A stretch of DNA of 34,619 bases from Chloroflexota bacterium (lineage in GTDB: Bacteria; Chloroflexota; Anaerolineae; Anaerolineales; E44-bin32), in the NCBI GenBank assembly GCA_022561215.1, contig JADFRQ010000027.1:1-34619 (forward strand), read 5' to 3'. The notes beneath the pieces were generated by a model that saw nothing but the letters and a program-made list of their open reading frames with translations, did not search any database and had not been told where the DNA came from. Within the stretch, counting starts at the first letter, position 1; each line of letters begins with the position of its first letter. A program made the position numbers and the translations under genes. Of the stretch, positions 16,678-25,207 are shown in pieces.

Positions 16678-17646
16678 TTACTCCTCACTTAAAATGACGT
16701 CCCCATAGGCAAATAATGCCGGTGCTCCTCCCGTGTGCCAAAAGAGAATATTTTCGTCCTTGCCAATAGCCCCGCTCCGGATTAATGCAAGCATGCCCCC
16801 AGCGGCGCGCCCGGTGTACACAGGATCCAACAATATCCCTTCCTGAGCAGCGAACAGTCGAACAGCATGGATCTCCAGTTCACTTACCTTCGCGTAACCC
16901 TTGCCAATAAATTCATCCCTAATCACAATGTCATCTTCCTGCAAATTAATGTCCTTATCCATCAATGCAGCAGCCTCTCGGACAAGGGCTGAGACTTTGC
17001 GACGCAATGCTGGCGCTTTTTCATTAACACTGATCCCCGTAATGATCCCCTCAAATCCGAAAAGCATCGCGCCCAAAATCATGCCAGCCTGCGTCCCGCC
17101 TGAAGAAGTCGCTAGAATGATTCTGTCAACCGGCGTATTTTGGCCAAGAAATTCTTCCATCGCGAGAGCATAGGCATAAGCGCCGAGGGCATTCGAACCA
17201 CCCATCGGAATCGAATACGGATTGGAACCCTCGCTTTTTTCCTTATCTATGACTCGTTGAAGGGTTTGTTCTGGATTGTCATTTCCAGCCCAGACAATCT
17301 GCGCACCGAAGAGTAAATCCAGCAGCAAGTTTCCCTGAACCTCCCTTGGTTGATGTCCGCTTAAAATCAGGATGCATCGCAATCCGAAGCGCGCGGCAGC
17401 CGCGGCGGTTTGGCGACAGTGATTGGACTGCAGCGCCCCGCGCGTGATGATGCAGCCAGCCTTGCTTTGTTGTGCATCGGCAATGAAAAATTCCAATTTT
17501 CGCGTCTTATTACCGCCAAATGCAAGACCTGTTTGATCATCGCGTTTGATCCATAACTCCGTTCCCATGAACATTTTAGAAATCCGCGGCAGTGGTTCAA
17601 CGGCAGTAGGCAAATGTGCCATGTGCACGCGATGGGGAATTGGCAT
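16678..17646 (-). CDS. dcyD: D-cysteine desulfhydrase (PLP-dependent, ACC deaminase family)
   Basis: 322 aa, full family length. The PLP lysine is K47 in LAFGGNKTRKLEF. Other family stretches are ITRGALQSNHCRQTAAAAA (substrate-binding SNH), the GGSNALGA loop, SSGGTQAG (phosphate-binding), EGILLDPVYTGRAAGGML, and HTGGAPALFAY at the C-terminus. Together these match DcyD more closely than plant-associated ACC deaminase, although the two are hard to separate without structure-level comparison. Reaction: D-cysteine to pyruvate, sulfide and ammonia. Start: GGAGG is 5 nt upstream of the ATG. It follows two FemX-type genes on the same strand with 65 bp between, so a shared transcript is plausible. 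A link between D-amino-acid handling and cell-wall chemistry is only suggestive. Confidence 0.88.
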   Translation of the reverse strand: MPIPHRVHMAHLPTAVEPLPRISKMFMGTELWIKRDDQTGLAFGGNKTRKLEFFIADAQQSKAGCIITRGALQSNHCRQTAAAAARFGLRCILILSGHQPREVQGNLLLDLLFGAQIVWAGNDNPEQTLQRVIDKEKSEGSNPYSIPMGGSNALGAYAYALAMEEFLGQNTPVDRIILATSSGGTQAGMILGAMLFGFEGIITGISVNEKAPALRRKVSALVREAAALMDKDINLQEDDIVIRDEFIGKGYAKVSELEIHAVRLFAAQEGILLDPVYTGRAAGGMLALIRSGAIGKDENILFWHTGGAPALFAYGDVILSEE

Positions 17647-17711
17647 ATGTCCTCCCTGGCGGTTTAATGCAGCGATAAAGAAAGATGCTGCGTACTAGGC
17701 TGAGGGGGCCC

Positions 17712-18812
17712 TCACTCCAGCGATTGTTGGGTTTTTGCCCGGCCTCGCCAGCGCATGAGCGAAAATAATTTTGGGATTCCAAAATGATAGACCCAGGCGG
17801 CTGTCGGTCGAAAAACTACATCCCAAGCCCCCGGAGTATGGATCAATCGCGCTCCGAAACCGGATTTAAATCGCGATACACCGGCCATTGGATCATCTGT
17901 AGCTTGCGTCTCGGCTGCACCCCAAAAATCATACGTCGTACAGCCCACAGCTTTTGCCCAGCGTATTGCCTCCCATTGCAGAAGATGATTCGGCATTTTT
18001 TCCCTGTGAGCATTGCGGGACATGCCGTAGAGATACCAGGCCGTATTCCCAAAGCGATAGAGGATGAGGGCAGCGACAGGTTGGCCCTCAACCACGGCAA
18101 TCATGGGATGTGCAATTCCTGAATAATGGAAGGATCCCCACACATCTTTGTAATAGGCTTGATCGCGGATGGTGAAATGATCGCGCAATGAGGTTTCCGC
18201 ATACATGCGGTAAAGCAATTTAAAGTCTTCATCACTTCCCAGATGGGCGGATACCCCTCTGCGACCTGCAAGACGAATGTTGTAACGTGTTTTCTGCTTC
18301 ATTGCGGAAAGAAGCTCATCTTCGCTCTTGCTCAAATCTACGATCAGCGTATTGCGGAACTGAATTTGATCGGTCGAAATGTGAAAACCATATTCCCGGA
18401 GAGCTTGAGGAATTTCACCCGCCGTCCGCGAAGCCTTTTCGGTCGTAGATAACGAGCCTGGTTCGATGATGACGCCGGGATCGATTTTAAGGAAAATGGC
18501 TTGGGAAGCAGCGGCATATTCCTTCAGCTGCTTTAAAACTGCGCCACGGAGGGAAGCGTCATTCCAGTCAAGCAGTGGTCCACGGGGAACATAAAGGATG
18601 GAAAAAAACGGGCCAATTTTACGTTCCAGTATTTGTGCTGCTGCAACTTGGTCGCCGGATGCCGAAATCCATAGGAGCCGTTTTGCTTGCCATCTCTGGC
18701 GGGTTTTGAATTCACCCCATTCCCAAGATTGAAGCAAGTGGGAATTGGGCATGTCAATGACAATGTTGTTCCAGACACGTCGCTCCTTGATAGTTACAAT
18801 TTCTAAGTCCAC
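17712..18812 (-). CDS. FemX/FemAB-family lipid II aminoacyltransferase (copy 1)
   Basis: 366 aa. Two GNAT-like halves typical of Fem proteins: HLLQSWEWGEFK near residue 25, YVPRGPLLDW near 75, QKTRYNIRLAGRRGV near 165, and WYLYGMSRNAHREKMPNHLL plus TTYDFWGA near 270-310. Fem enzymes transfer amino acids from aminoacyl-tRNA to lipid II or to the peptidoglycan stem, building the interpeptide bridge on the cytoplasmic side. The coiled-coil insert found in FemA is absent, as in FemX. Start GTG at 18812 is supported by GGAGA 5 nt upstream. A paralogue lies directly upstream on the same strand (130-bp gap) and the D-cysteine desulfhydrase gene downstream. Amino acid specificity is not deducible. 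Confidence 0.9.
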   Translation of the reverse strand: MDLEIVTIKERRVWNNIVIDMPNSHLLQSWEWGEFKTRQRWQAKRLLWISASGDQVAAAQILERKIGPFFSILYVPRGPLLDWNDASLRGAVLKQLKEYAAASQAIFLKIDPGVIIEPGSLSTTEKASRTAGEIPQALREYGFHISTDQIQFRNTLIVDLSKSEDELLSAMKQKTRYNIRLAGRRGVSAHLGSDEDFKLLYRMYAETSLRDHFTIRDQAYYKDVWGSFHYSGIAHPMIAVVEGQPVAALILYRFGNTAWYLYGMSRNAHREKMPNHLLQWEAIRWAKAVGCTTYDFWGAAETQATDDPMAGVSRFKSGFGARLIHTPGAWDVVFRPTAAWVYHFGIPKLFSLMRWRGRAKTQQSLE

Positions 18813-18942
18813 ACTTGTCTCCAGAGGCAGACGATCAATCGCAAGATGAGGGTATGGGTATCCGGGCGTGCCGGCGCTGTCCGCACCTGCACAAAAAAAC
18901 CCTGCACTCGAACCGAAGCTAGTTATTCAATTTATACATGCC

Positions 18943-19932
18943 CTATTTCCAGAATAAGGGAGAGAGCAAACGATAAAGATTGTAAAGCAGCTTGTGGTAG
19001 GGCCGGTCCCATGCGCCTATCGATCGGTGCAGCTTCCCACCAAACCCGCGCTTGAAGCGATACACTCCCCAAAGGTCGCCGCGTGATGTTTGAAAGTTGC
19101 CCTCAAGCTCATCCCGGTTGAAGTCTGGAACACCCCAGAGATCGTAAACCTGGCACCCTTGCCCGCGCGCCCATAGCATGGCTTCCCACTGCAGCTGATA
19201 GGCTGGCATCCGATTACGCTCCCGGCGCGTTGAGGCGCCATAGAGATACCAAGACCGCGTTCCACTTGCAAAAACCATTGCAGCTGCCAAAGGTTCATTG
19301 TCATATTCAGCAACAAGTAGCTCAACCGCATTATCTTCATGGAACAGTTCAAAAGCGCGCTGATAATAACCCCCGGAATGAACCCCAAAGGAATCACGCG
19401 CACCCGTTTCTTTCATCATTCGAGACAGAAGGTCGAAGTCACGCCAGGGGCGGACTCGGACAGCCTTCCTCTCGGCCAGGCGAACATTGTAACGAGTTTT
19501 CTGGTTCATTCTTGAAAGGATCTCTTCTTCTGTGCCTTGAAGATCTACCACCAGAGTGCGCCTCGGCTGGACACTGTGGGAGCTGGGACGAAATCCCGCT
19601 TCCCGCAGTGATTGGGCCTCATCGGCCAAATCGTCATGATCGGGTTCGATTTTAAGGAGAATTGCGTTATGCGATCGACAAATCTGGTCTAGTTTAGGGA
19701 GTAGCTCCGGTAGCCATGGGCCCAGTGGCCCCTTGGGAATGTAGGCGATTGAGAAGCCGAGGGGTAGCGAGCGAAATAGGATCTGTGCGCCAGAGTTATT
19801 GTTTTGAATGCGCTCGACATGCCAGCCAAATGAGCTTTTTAATTTTCCCCATGCTACGGTTTGAAGGAGATGAGCCTCAGGATGGTTGAGGACGAACTCC
19901 ATCCATTCTTTTTCAGTAAGGCCTGGATTCAC
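18943..19932 (-). CDS. FemX/FemAB-family lipid II aminoacyltransferase (copy 2)
   Basis: 329 aa, clearly paralogous to the downstream copy: HLLQTVAWGKLKSSFGW, YIPKGPLGPW, QKTRYNVRLAERKAVRVRPW, WYLYGASTRRERNRMPAYQL and VYDLWGVPDF occur in the same order. Two adjacent Fem genes often add successive residues of a peptide bridge, so these two may act in sequence; that is inference. The chosen start is a GTG at 19932 with no Shine-Dalgarno. A consensus TATAAT on the minus strand ends six bases before it, which would make the transcript leaderless. If this is wrong, the next start is Met11. An inverted repeat (CCCTATTT...AGAATAAGGG, 18941-18960) spans the stop codon. Confidence 0.9.
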   Translation of the reverse strand: MNPGLTEKEWMEFVLNHPEAHLLQTVAWGKLKSSFGWHVERIQNNNSGAQILFRSLPLGFSIAYIPKGPLGPWLPELLPKLDQICRSHNAILLKIEPDHDDLADEAQSLREAGFRPSSHSVQPRRTLVVDLQGTEEEILSRMNQKTRYNVRLAERKAVRVRPWRDFDLLSRMMKETGARDSFGVHSGGYYQRAFELFHEDNAVELLVAEYDNEPLAAAMVFASGTRSWYLYGASTRRERNRMPAYQLQWEAMLWARGQGCQVYDLWGVPDFNRDELEGNFQTSRGDLWGVYRFKRGFGGKLHRSIGAWDRPYHKLLYNLYRLLSPLFWK

Positions 19933-19938
19933 TGCGCC

Positions 19939-19944
19939 ATTATA
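19939..19944 (-). promoter_or_regulatory. Candidate -10 box placing femX copy 2 on a leaderless transcript
   Basis: On the minus strand TATAAT (19944 to 19939) is followed by six bases and then the GTG start at 19932, so a usual start site would fall on or next to the G of GTG. No good -35 box is found at 16-18 nt. Confidence 0.45.
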
Positions 19945-20192
19945 CTATTGATCCTCTCAGGCGATGGGTCCCCTGCTTTGTTTTTCCCTTGAATACGTGC
20001 GATTATGCGGTGATCTGCACAGGGGAAAGAAAGCCCAGGTCGGAGGCAATTCTGTGCATCTTTATCGCAAATTATCCGTTTTCAGTCGAAATTTTTACCT
20101 TACCCAAGTGAACGGGGTTCTCTCCCCGCGCGCCAATTTTCAAGCTGCACATTTGATTATTTGATCGCCCCGGCTTGCGAATGGGTTCGCCT

Positions 20193-20221
20193 TTGACGCT
20201 TCTCCTCTCTCGTGATAAACT
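20193..20221 (+). promoter_or_regulatory. Promoter of the nuo membrane-arm operon
   Basis: TTGACG (20193-20198), 17-nt spacer, TAAACT (20216-20221) preceded by TG at 20213-20214 (extended -10). The predicted leader is about 29 nt and contains AGGAG 5 nt before the nuoA ATG. Confidence 0.6.
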
Positions 20222-20256
20222 TCTTGCGGTCCCAAAGAACTCGAGCAGGAGCCTGC

Positions 20257-20613
20257 ATGCACGAACCTTGGATTTTCATTGCTTTCCTAATTCCTCTCGG
20301 AATCATCCTCCCAGCAACCGCCATCGGGCTCAATCGGCTTCTCGCCCCCCGCAAACCAAATCCAATCAAGCAATCTACCTATGAGTGTGGAATGGAAACG
20401 GTTGGTGATACATGGGTCCAATTGAAGGGCCAGTATTATATCTTTGGGCTGATTTTCCTAATATTCGATATTGAGGCTGTATTTCTCTTTCCTTGGGCTG
20501 TAGCCTACCAACAGCTGCAATTGTATATGGTGCTTGAGGGGATTTTCTTTATCCTATTGCTTGCCGGTGGCCTTCTTTATGCCTGGCGGCGAGGCGCTCT
20601 CGAGTGGGTTTAA
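20257..20613 (+). CDS. nuoA: NADH-quinone oxidoreductase subunit A
   Basis: 118 aa, three membrane helices. The start at 20257 is set by AGGAG 5 nt upstream; an earlier ATG at 20212 would overlap the promoter. Family motifs are STYECGMETVGDTW in the quinone-site loop after helix 1, then QYYIFGLIFLIFDIEAVFLFPWAV, with the conserved Asp/Glu pair in helix 2. NuoA packs against NuoH at the joint between membrane and peripheral arms. The next gene is nuoH after 93 bp; nuoB, nuoC and nuoD, which normally follow nuoA, are absent. Confidence 0.96.
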   Translation: MHEPWIFIAFLIPLGIILPATAIGLNRLLAPRKPNPIKQSTYECGMETVGDTWVQLKGQYYIFGLIFLIFDIEAVFLFPWAVAYQQLQLYMVLEGIFFILLLAGGLLYAWRRGALEWV

Positions 20614-20706
20614 ACGGGAAAACATTATCCTGCAGGCTGATGTGAACTCTGCATCGGACTTTTCATTGTGCATCCAAACCGAGTTTTTTTGAGGAGTCAC
20701 TGATCC

Positions 20707-21900
20707 ATGGGTGATCCGTTTACGCTGATAGCCGACTTTCTGCGCGATTTGCTGCTTGGATTTGGTTTGGATCCGGGCCTGACAACCGCTATCTTGAAAT
20801 TTGTAGGTGCGGCGGTGACGGCCACAATTGCTCTCACACTCACATTTTTTACCATCTGGCTGGAGAGAAAACTTATCGCCCGGTTCCAGGATCGCTTAGG
20901 CCCCAATCGGGTTGGCCCCTACGGACTTTTTCAAACCGTTGCTGATTTCGCCAAGCTGCTCACAAAAGAAGTCCTCGTTCCTGAGGGGGCTGATCGATCG
21001 GTCTTCATGATCGCGCCTTTGCTCGTGGTCATGTCTGTCGTCGGTCTTTGGGCCGTCGTCCCCTTCGCGCCCACCTTGTTTGGCTCGGACATCAATGTTG
21101 GCGTCCTTTATCTCGTGTCAATTGGTTCTGTTGGAACTTTAGGCATCATGATGGCCGGGCTCTCATCCAACAACAAATATGCACTTCTGGGCGCCTTCCG
21201 TACGGTAGCGATGATGCTTTCCTATGCGGTTCCCATGATCCTCACACTGCTTATTCCCACTATGCTCGCCGGCTCAATGGGGCTTACGAAGATAGTGGAA
21301 GCTCAAAATCCCGTTTGGTTTGTAATCCTCTCACCCATTGCCGCCTTTATTTTCTATATCAGTTCGCTGGCAGAAGTCGGGCGTACACCCTTCGACCTGA
21401 TGGAAGCAGAATCAGAAATTGTCGCCGGATTTCATATCGAGTATTCGGGAATCTCATTCGGAATGTTTTTTGTGGCCGAATTTTTGCACGCCTTTACGAT
21501 TGCCGTGCTCACGGTCACCTTATTTTTTGGGGGCTGGCAAGGCCCAGGGGCAGAGGCTTTTCCAATCTTAGGGTTTGTATACTTCTTGATTAAAACTGCC
21601 ATTCTTTATTTCGTCATCATTTGGATTCGGGCTACATTTCCACGGCTCCGCATTGACACTATCAACAGCATCAGTTGGAAAATCCTTACCCCACTTGCAT
21701 TGGCAGCTGTGATTTTTACCGCGATAATCGACAAACTAACCCCGGGAGATGGGTGGGCTCGAGTGCCACTGCATCTCGCAGGAAGTGTGATCCTGATTGG
21801 CCTTACGCTGATCGCTTTTCGAGCGTATGCACGATCCATTCGTAAACAATCCGAAGGCAGCGGAAAAAGCTTGGCGCAAACGAGCGAGGCAGGCAGCTGA
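20707..21900 (+). CDS. nuoH: NADH-quinone oxidoreductase subunit H
   Basis: 397 aa, about eight membrane helices. Clear family blocks: ERKLIARFQDRLGPNRVGPY and QTVADFAKLLTKE near residues 55-85, and the quinone-pocket block SLAEVGRTPFDLMEAESEIV near 220-240, followed by GFHIEYSGI. NuoH forms most of the quinone-access channel and links to the proton path. The C-terminus carries a basic, polar tail of about 25 residues beyond the last helix. AGGAG lies about 10 nt before the ATG. nuoI, usually next, is missing; nuoJ follows after 25 bp. Confidence 0.97.
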   Translation: MGDPFTLIADFLRDLLLGFGLDPGLTTAILKFVGAAVTATIALTLTFFTIWLERKLIARFQDRLGPNRVGPYGLFQTVADFAKLLTKEVLVPEGADRSVFMIAPLLVVMSVVGLWAVVPFAPTLFGSDINVGVLYLVSIGSVGTLGIMMAGLSSNNKYALLGAFRTVAMMLSYAVPMILTLLIPTMLAGSMGLTKIVEAQNPVWFVILSPIAAFIFYISSLAEVGRTPFDLMEAESEIVAGFHIEYSGISFGMFFVAEFLHAFTIAVLTVTLFFGGWQGPGAEAFPILGFVYFLIKTAILYFVIIWIRATFPRLRIDTINSISWKILTPLALAAVIFTAIIDKLTPGDGWARVPLHLAGSVILIGLTLIAFRAYARSIRKQSEGSGKSLAQTSEAGS

Positions 21901-21925
21901 ACGAAACCCGAGAAGTGAGTAGCTT

Positions 21926-22456
21926 ATGACGGTTCTGCAAATTATCTTTCTAGGTATTTCTGTCATCATCGTGATCGGAGCGCTGATGACCGTTTCCAGC
22001 CCCAATCTCGTGCATGCCGCACTCTGGTTGATTCTTGCCCTGGCAGGGGTGGCGGCAATTTTTGTCCTCCTGGAGGCTAGTTTTCTCGCGGTTGTTCAAG
22101 TTGCTGTTTACATCGATGCAATTTCTATACTCATCGTGATTGCGGTGATGTTAACCCGCCGCGCGATGGGCGAAACTGAACGACAGATTAATCGCAGTTG
22201 GCTGCTTGCCGCGTTCGCCGCGTTTATGGTCTTTAGCGGAATTCTTTCTCTCTTCAGTCAGGTCCCTCAGTTGGCCAACACACCCTCTGATTTGGTCGAA
22301 TCTTCAGAGTTTTACATTCAAGAATTGGGAAAAGCGCTGGTGAACGTCGATCAATCTATTATTCCCTTCGAAGTTGCCTCCGTTTTGCTCCTGGCAGCCA
22401 TGATCGGCGCCATTTTTATTGCACGTCCTCCCGAACGGGCAGGAGGGGATAGTTGA
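21926..22456 (+). CDS. nuoJ: NADH-quinone oxidoreductase subunit J
   Basis: 176 aa, five membrane helices. The block SPNLVHAALWLILALAGVAA, followed by FVLLEASFLAVVQVAVYIDA, is characteristic of NuoJ; its TM3 carries the hinge thought to pass conformational change in complex I. A soluble loop at about residues 115-150 precedes the last helix (FEVASVLLLAAMIGAIFIARP). The stop overlaps the TTG start of nuoK. Confidence 0.95.
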   Translation: MTVLQIIFLGISVIIVIGALMTVSSPNLVHAALWLILALAGVAAIFVLLEASFLAVVQVAVYIDAISILIVIAVMLTRRAMGETERQINRSWLLAAFAAFMVFSGILSLFSQVPQLANTPSDLVESSEFYIQELGKALVNVDQSIIPFEVASVLLLAAMIGAIFIARPPERAGGDS

Positions 22457-22761
22457 TCCCACTTTCTTGGTACCTCATTTTGGCAGCTTCGATTTTTTGC
22501 ATTGGCCTGTACGGAGTTCTCGCCAGGCGAAACGCGATTGCCATATTAATGGGAATTGAGTTGATGCTGAACGCGGTAAATATCAATTTAGTCGCATTCT
22601 GGCGCTACCTGACTCCATCCATTATTAACGGTCAGGTTTTCGCGATTATTGTATTTGCAGTTGCGGCATCCGAGGTGGCGGTGGGCTTAGCCCTAATTAT
22701 TTCAATCTATCGGCGCAAGACGACGGTGGCGGTCGAAGAGATAAATCTGATGAAGTGGTGA
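22453..22761 (+). CDS. nuoK: NADH-quinone oxidoreductase subunit K
   Basis: 102 aa, three helices. The start is TTG at 22453, overlapping the nuoJ TGA and preceded by AGGAGGGG at 22441-22448; no ATG gives a full-length NuoK. The two membrane glutamates of the central proton path are present: E36 in MGIELMLNAVN and E74 in AASEVAVGLA. The last residues (VEEINLMKW) fit the family. nuoL begins 9 bp downstream. Confidence 0.96.
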   Translation: MIPLSWYLILAASIFCIGLYGVLARRNAIAILMGIELMLNAVNINLVAFWRYLTPSIINGQVFAIIVFAVAASEVAVGLALIISIYRRKTTVAVEEINLMKW

Positions 22762-22770
22762 CCAGAATAC

Positions 22771-24906
22771 ATGCAACCTGAAATTCTTACCTGGCTTATT
22801 CCGCTACCTCCGATCCTGGCATTCGCGTTGATCATTCTCTTCACGAATAAAAGCAACCGCATAAGCCATTCGATTGCCGTTGGCGCAATGTTGCTTTCAT
22901 GGGGAATGGCAATGGCTGTTTTCGTGACGGCGATAACCACGGATGAGCTAGGCCTGCATCCCATTGCCTCGGCAATTGCGTGGCTGCCTATTGGTGTGGG
23001 ATCGCTGGAAATTGGTGTGCTCATCGATCCATTAAGTGCCATCACGCTTTTCTTTGTGGCTTGGACATGCCTGGGCATCTTTATTTACAGTATCGGCTAC
23101 CATAATTTTGGCAAACCCAAAGATGCCGAAGATAAACATGGGCTTCCGCCGCAGAATGGTGGGCTCGAGCCGATGTATGCACGCTTCTTCGCCTTTATCT
23201 CTCTATTTGCATTCGGGATGCTGACACTTGTCGTTGCCGATAACTTGCTCCTTCTCTTCATTGGCTGGGAGATAATGGGGCTTTGTTCCTATCTGCTCAT
23301 TGGCTTTTGGTATGCGAAAGAATCCGCACGCCAAGCGATGATTAAGGCATTCATCACCACTCGAATCGGTGATGTATTTATGCTGCTTGGGCTTGTTTTT
23401 CTCTATTCCAAGACCGGCACACTAAGCTATCGCGAAATCCTTTTCAATGGGCAAGTTCTCGATATGCTGGCATCCAGCCCATCCGGTGTCCTGGGTCTGT
23501 CTGCTGCAGGCTTAATAGGGTTGCTGCTGTTTTTTGGTACCGTCGGCAAATCGGCGCAGTGGCCTCTTCATGTCTGGCTGCCGGACGCAATGGAGGGCCC
23601 GACTCCTGTTTCCGCGATGATCCATGCCGCCACAATGGTTTCCGCCGGCGTTTATTTGATCATTCGATTTTTCCCATTAATCAGCGCAGGTTGGGCCGAA
23701 GGGCAGGCGTTAACGCCGACCCTGACCATTATCGCTTTTATTGGCGCATTTACTGCGCTCTTCGCAGCATCCATCGCCCTTGCCCAAAATGATGTGAAAA
23801 GGGTATTGGCCTATTCCACAATATCTCAACTTGGTTACATGGTGGCTGCGATTGGGATTGGGGCTTACGTTGCCGCCGCCTTTCATTTGCTGACGCATGC
23901 CTTCTTTAAAGCCCTTCTTTTCTTGGGATCAGGATCCGTGATTCATGGCATGCAGCACGGCATGCATAACAGCGACGAACATGTGGATCCCCAGGATATG
24001 TTCAACATGGGTGGCTTGCGCCAGAAGATGCCGCGTACTTTTTGGACTTTCCTCATTGGTGGCTTGGCCTTATCAGGATTTCCTTTGGTCACTGCAGGCT
24101 TCTGGTCGAAGGATGAAATACTCGCCGGTGCGTTTGCCACCGGCCAGATCATCGTTTTTGTGGTCCTTGCGTTGGCGGCATTTATGACAGCCTTCTATAC
24201 CATGCGCCAAATTACGCTCACTTTCTTGGGCAAAAGTCGAACGAAGTCCGCAGAAAATGCGCATGAATCCGTCTGGACCATGACGCTGCCTCTGATCGTA
24301 CTGGCCGTATTTTCCATTGGTGTGGGGTGGATAGGGATTCCCGAAGATTTCCCCGTAATCGGTGGATTGTTGCCAAACTGGTTCCACGCTTTTATTGGCA
24401 GCACACTTTTGGAAGAACCAACCGTACTGGCGTTTAACATGATTCCGCTGCTCACTTCCCTTGTAGTTGCACTTGGAGGATTGTTTCTCGGCTGGCTGGT
24501 CTATCGAAATGTGGAGGCAGGGCAGGCGGATCCTTTAAAGATGGCGCTCGGAAAATTCTACACCCTCTTGCAGAATAAGTATTATTTCGACGAACTCTAC
24601 GAGCGCATTTTTATTCGCCCAGCCTATTGGTTCGCCGAAACATTCACGGGCCGTATTTTGGATCAGGTCATAATCGATGGCACTTTGAACTCGGTCGGTC
24701 GATTAAGCCTGCGATTGGGTGGGTTCTTGCGCAACGCGGTGGATTTGCCCATCGTGAATGGCACCGCGGATCGGATCAGTACGGGCGTGAAAAGGATCGG
24801 TTTTGAGATGCGATTGATGCAGACGGGCCGCGTACAAACTTACCTGATCGTGGGTTTGTTGTTCACAGGGTTGTTGCTGACTTATTTTTTGGTTTTCAAC
24901 CCTTAA
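22771..24906 (+). CDS. nuoL: NADH-quinone oxidoreductase subunit L with extended lateral-helix region
   Basis: 711 aa, longer than the usual roughly 610-650. Antiporter-like core with E167 (GWEIMGLCSYLL, TM5), K260 (GTVGKSAQWPLHVWLPDAM, TM7), and GFWSKDEIL near TM12. After the second-last helix region (LLTSLVVALGGLFLGWLVY) comes a polar segment of about 110 residues before the final helix (TYLIVGLLFTGLLLTYFL); E. coli NuoL, from memory, has about 80 here. Within it residues 631-657 and 658-684 look like a tandem 27-residue duplication (shared D, I, GT, R, G, R positions), the second copy running into the usual QTGRVQTY ending. A longer lateral helix is what a complex with an extra NuoM would need. 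A 301-bp gap follows. Confidence 0.96.
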   Translation: MQPEILTWLIPLPPILAFALIILFTNKSNRISHSIAVGAMLLSWGMAMAVFVTAITTDELGLHPIASAIAWLPIGVGSLEIGVLIDPLSAITLFFVAWTCLGIFIYSIGYHNFGKPKDAEDKHGLPPQNGGLEPMYARFFAFISLFAFGMLTLVVADNLLLLFIGWEIMGLCSYLLIGFWYAKESARQAMIKAFITTRIGDVFMLLGLVFLYSKTGTLSYREILFNGQVLDMLASSPSGVLGLSAAGLIGLLLFFGTVGKSAQWPLHVWLPDAMEGPTPVSAMIHAATMVSAGVYLIIRFFPLISAGWAEGQALTPTLTIIAFIGAFTALFAASIALAQNDVKRVLAYSTISQLGYMVAAIGIGAYVAAAFHLLTHAFFKALLFLGSGSVIHGMQHGMHNSDEHVDPQDMFNMGGLRQKMPRTFWTFLIGGLALSGFPLVTAGFWSKDEILAGAFATGQIIVFVVLALAAFMTAFYTMRQITLTFLGKSRTKSAENAHESVWTMTLPLIVLAVFSIGVGWIGIPEDFPVIGGLLPNWFHAFIGSTLLEEPTVLAFNMIPLLTSLVVALGGLFLGWLVYRNVEAGQADPLKMALGKFYTLLQNKYYFDELYERIFIRPAYWFAETFTGRILDQVIIDGTLNSVGRLSLRLGGFLRNAVDLPIVNGTADRISTGVKRIGFEMRLMQTGRVQTYLIVGLLFTGLLLTYFLVFNP
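24661..24822 (+). repeat. Internal 27-codon tandem duplication within nuoL
   Basis: Two in-frame 81-bp units (24661-24741 and 24742-24822). Protein units begin DQVIIDGT and DLPIVNGT and share 7 of 27 residues, with about six conservative matches in register. DNA identity is low, so the event is old if it is real. Confidence 0.5.
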
Positions 24907-25207
24907 GAGGGAGGAGGGGCTGATTAAAAAGCTCTCAAGAACACTATTGTTCTCCCTAAATCGCAGCGTATGCGTAACCGGTAACGAGCTTTAGCTCGCG
25001 TTGCCCGTGCACCTGGCGTAATTGCCGAGAATCCTAAAGAGGTCAACAATGGGAGATAGGATAAACCCTTTTGAGACAGCCTCTCCCCCGAGGAAAAAGC
25101 CAATATGCGGGTTTCCGCCTCCAAAGCTCCAGCTTGCACTTCTTCCCGCGGCAAGCTCAAGCTAGGGCGGATGCTGGCTTTTTCCCACAAGAAGGACGAA
25201 CGAATTA
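24907..25207. other. Hairpin-rich insertion-like spacer between nuoL and nuoM1 (301 bp)
   Basis: No gene is supported. Three successive inverted repeats: a near-palindrome GGTAACGAGC...GCTCGCGTTGCC (24980-25005); GGGAGA (25051-25056) with TCTCCC (25082-25087); and a long imperfect stem whose arms are 25094-25137 (starting AAAAAGCCA, ending AGCTTGC) and 25151-25183 (starting GCAAGCT, ending TGGCTTTTT). The last stem ends in a T run and could act as a terminator or attenuator ahead of nuoM1. All other junctions in the operon except the next one are short or overlapping. Confidence 0.6.

Larger units (their letters stand above)
19933..20256. other. Divergent intergenic region between femX copy 2 and nuoA (324 bp)
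   Basis: No supported gene. It holds the minus-strand -10 box for femX copy 2, a small hairpin CGGGG (20113-20117) with CCCCG (20124-20128), and the nuo promoter at 20193-20221. Confidence 0.55.

Noticed and set aside
24907-25207. A riboswitch or a missing small nuo gene in the nuoL-nuoM1 spacer
   Set aside because: The stems match no riboswitch class I know, and no frame resembles a complex I subunit.
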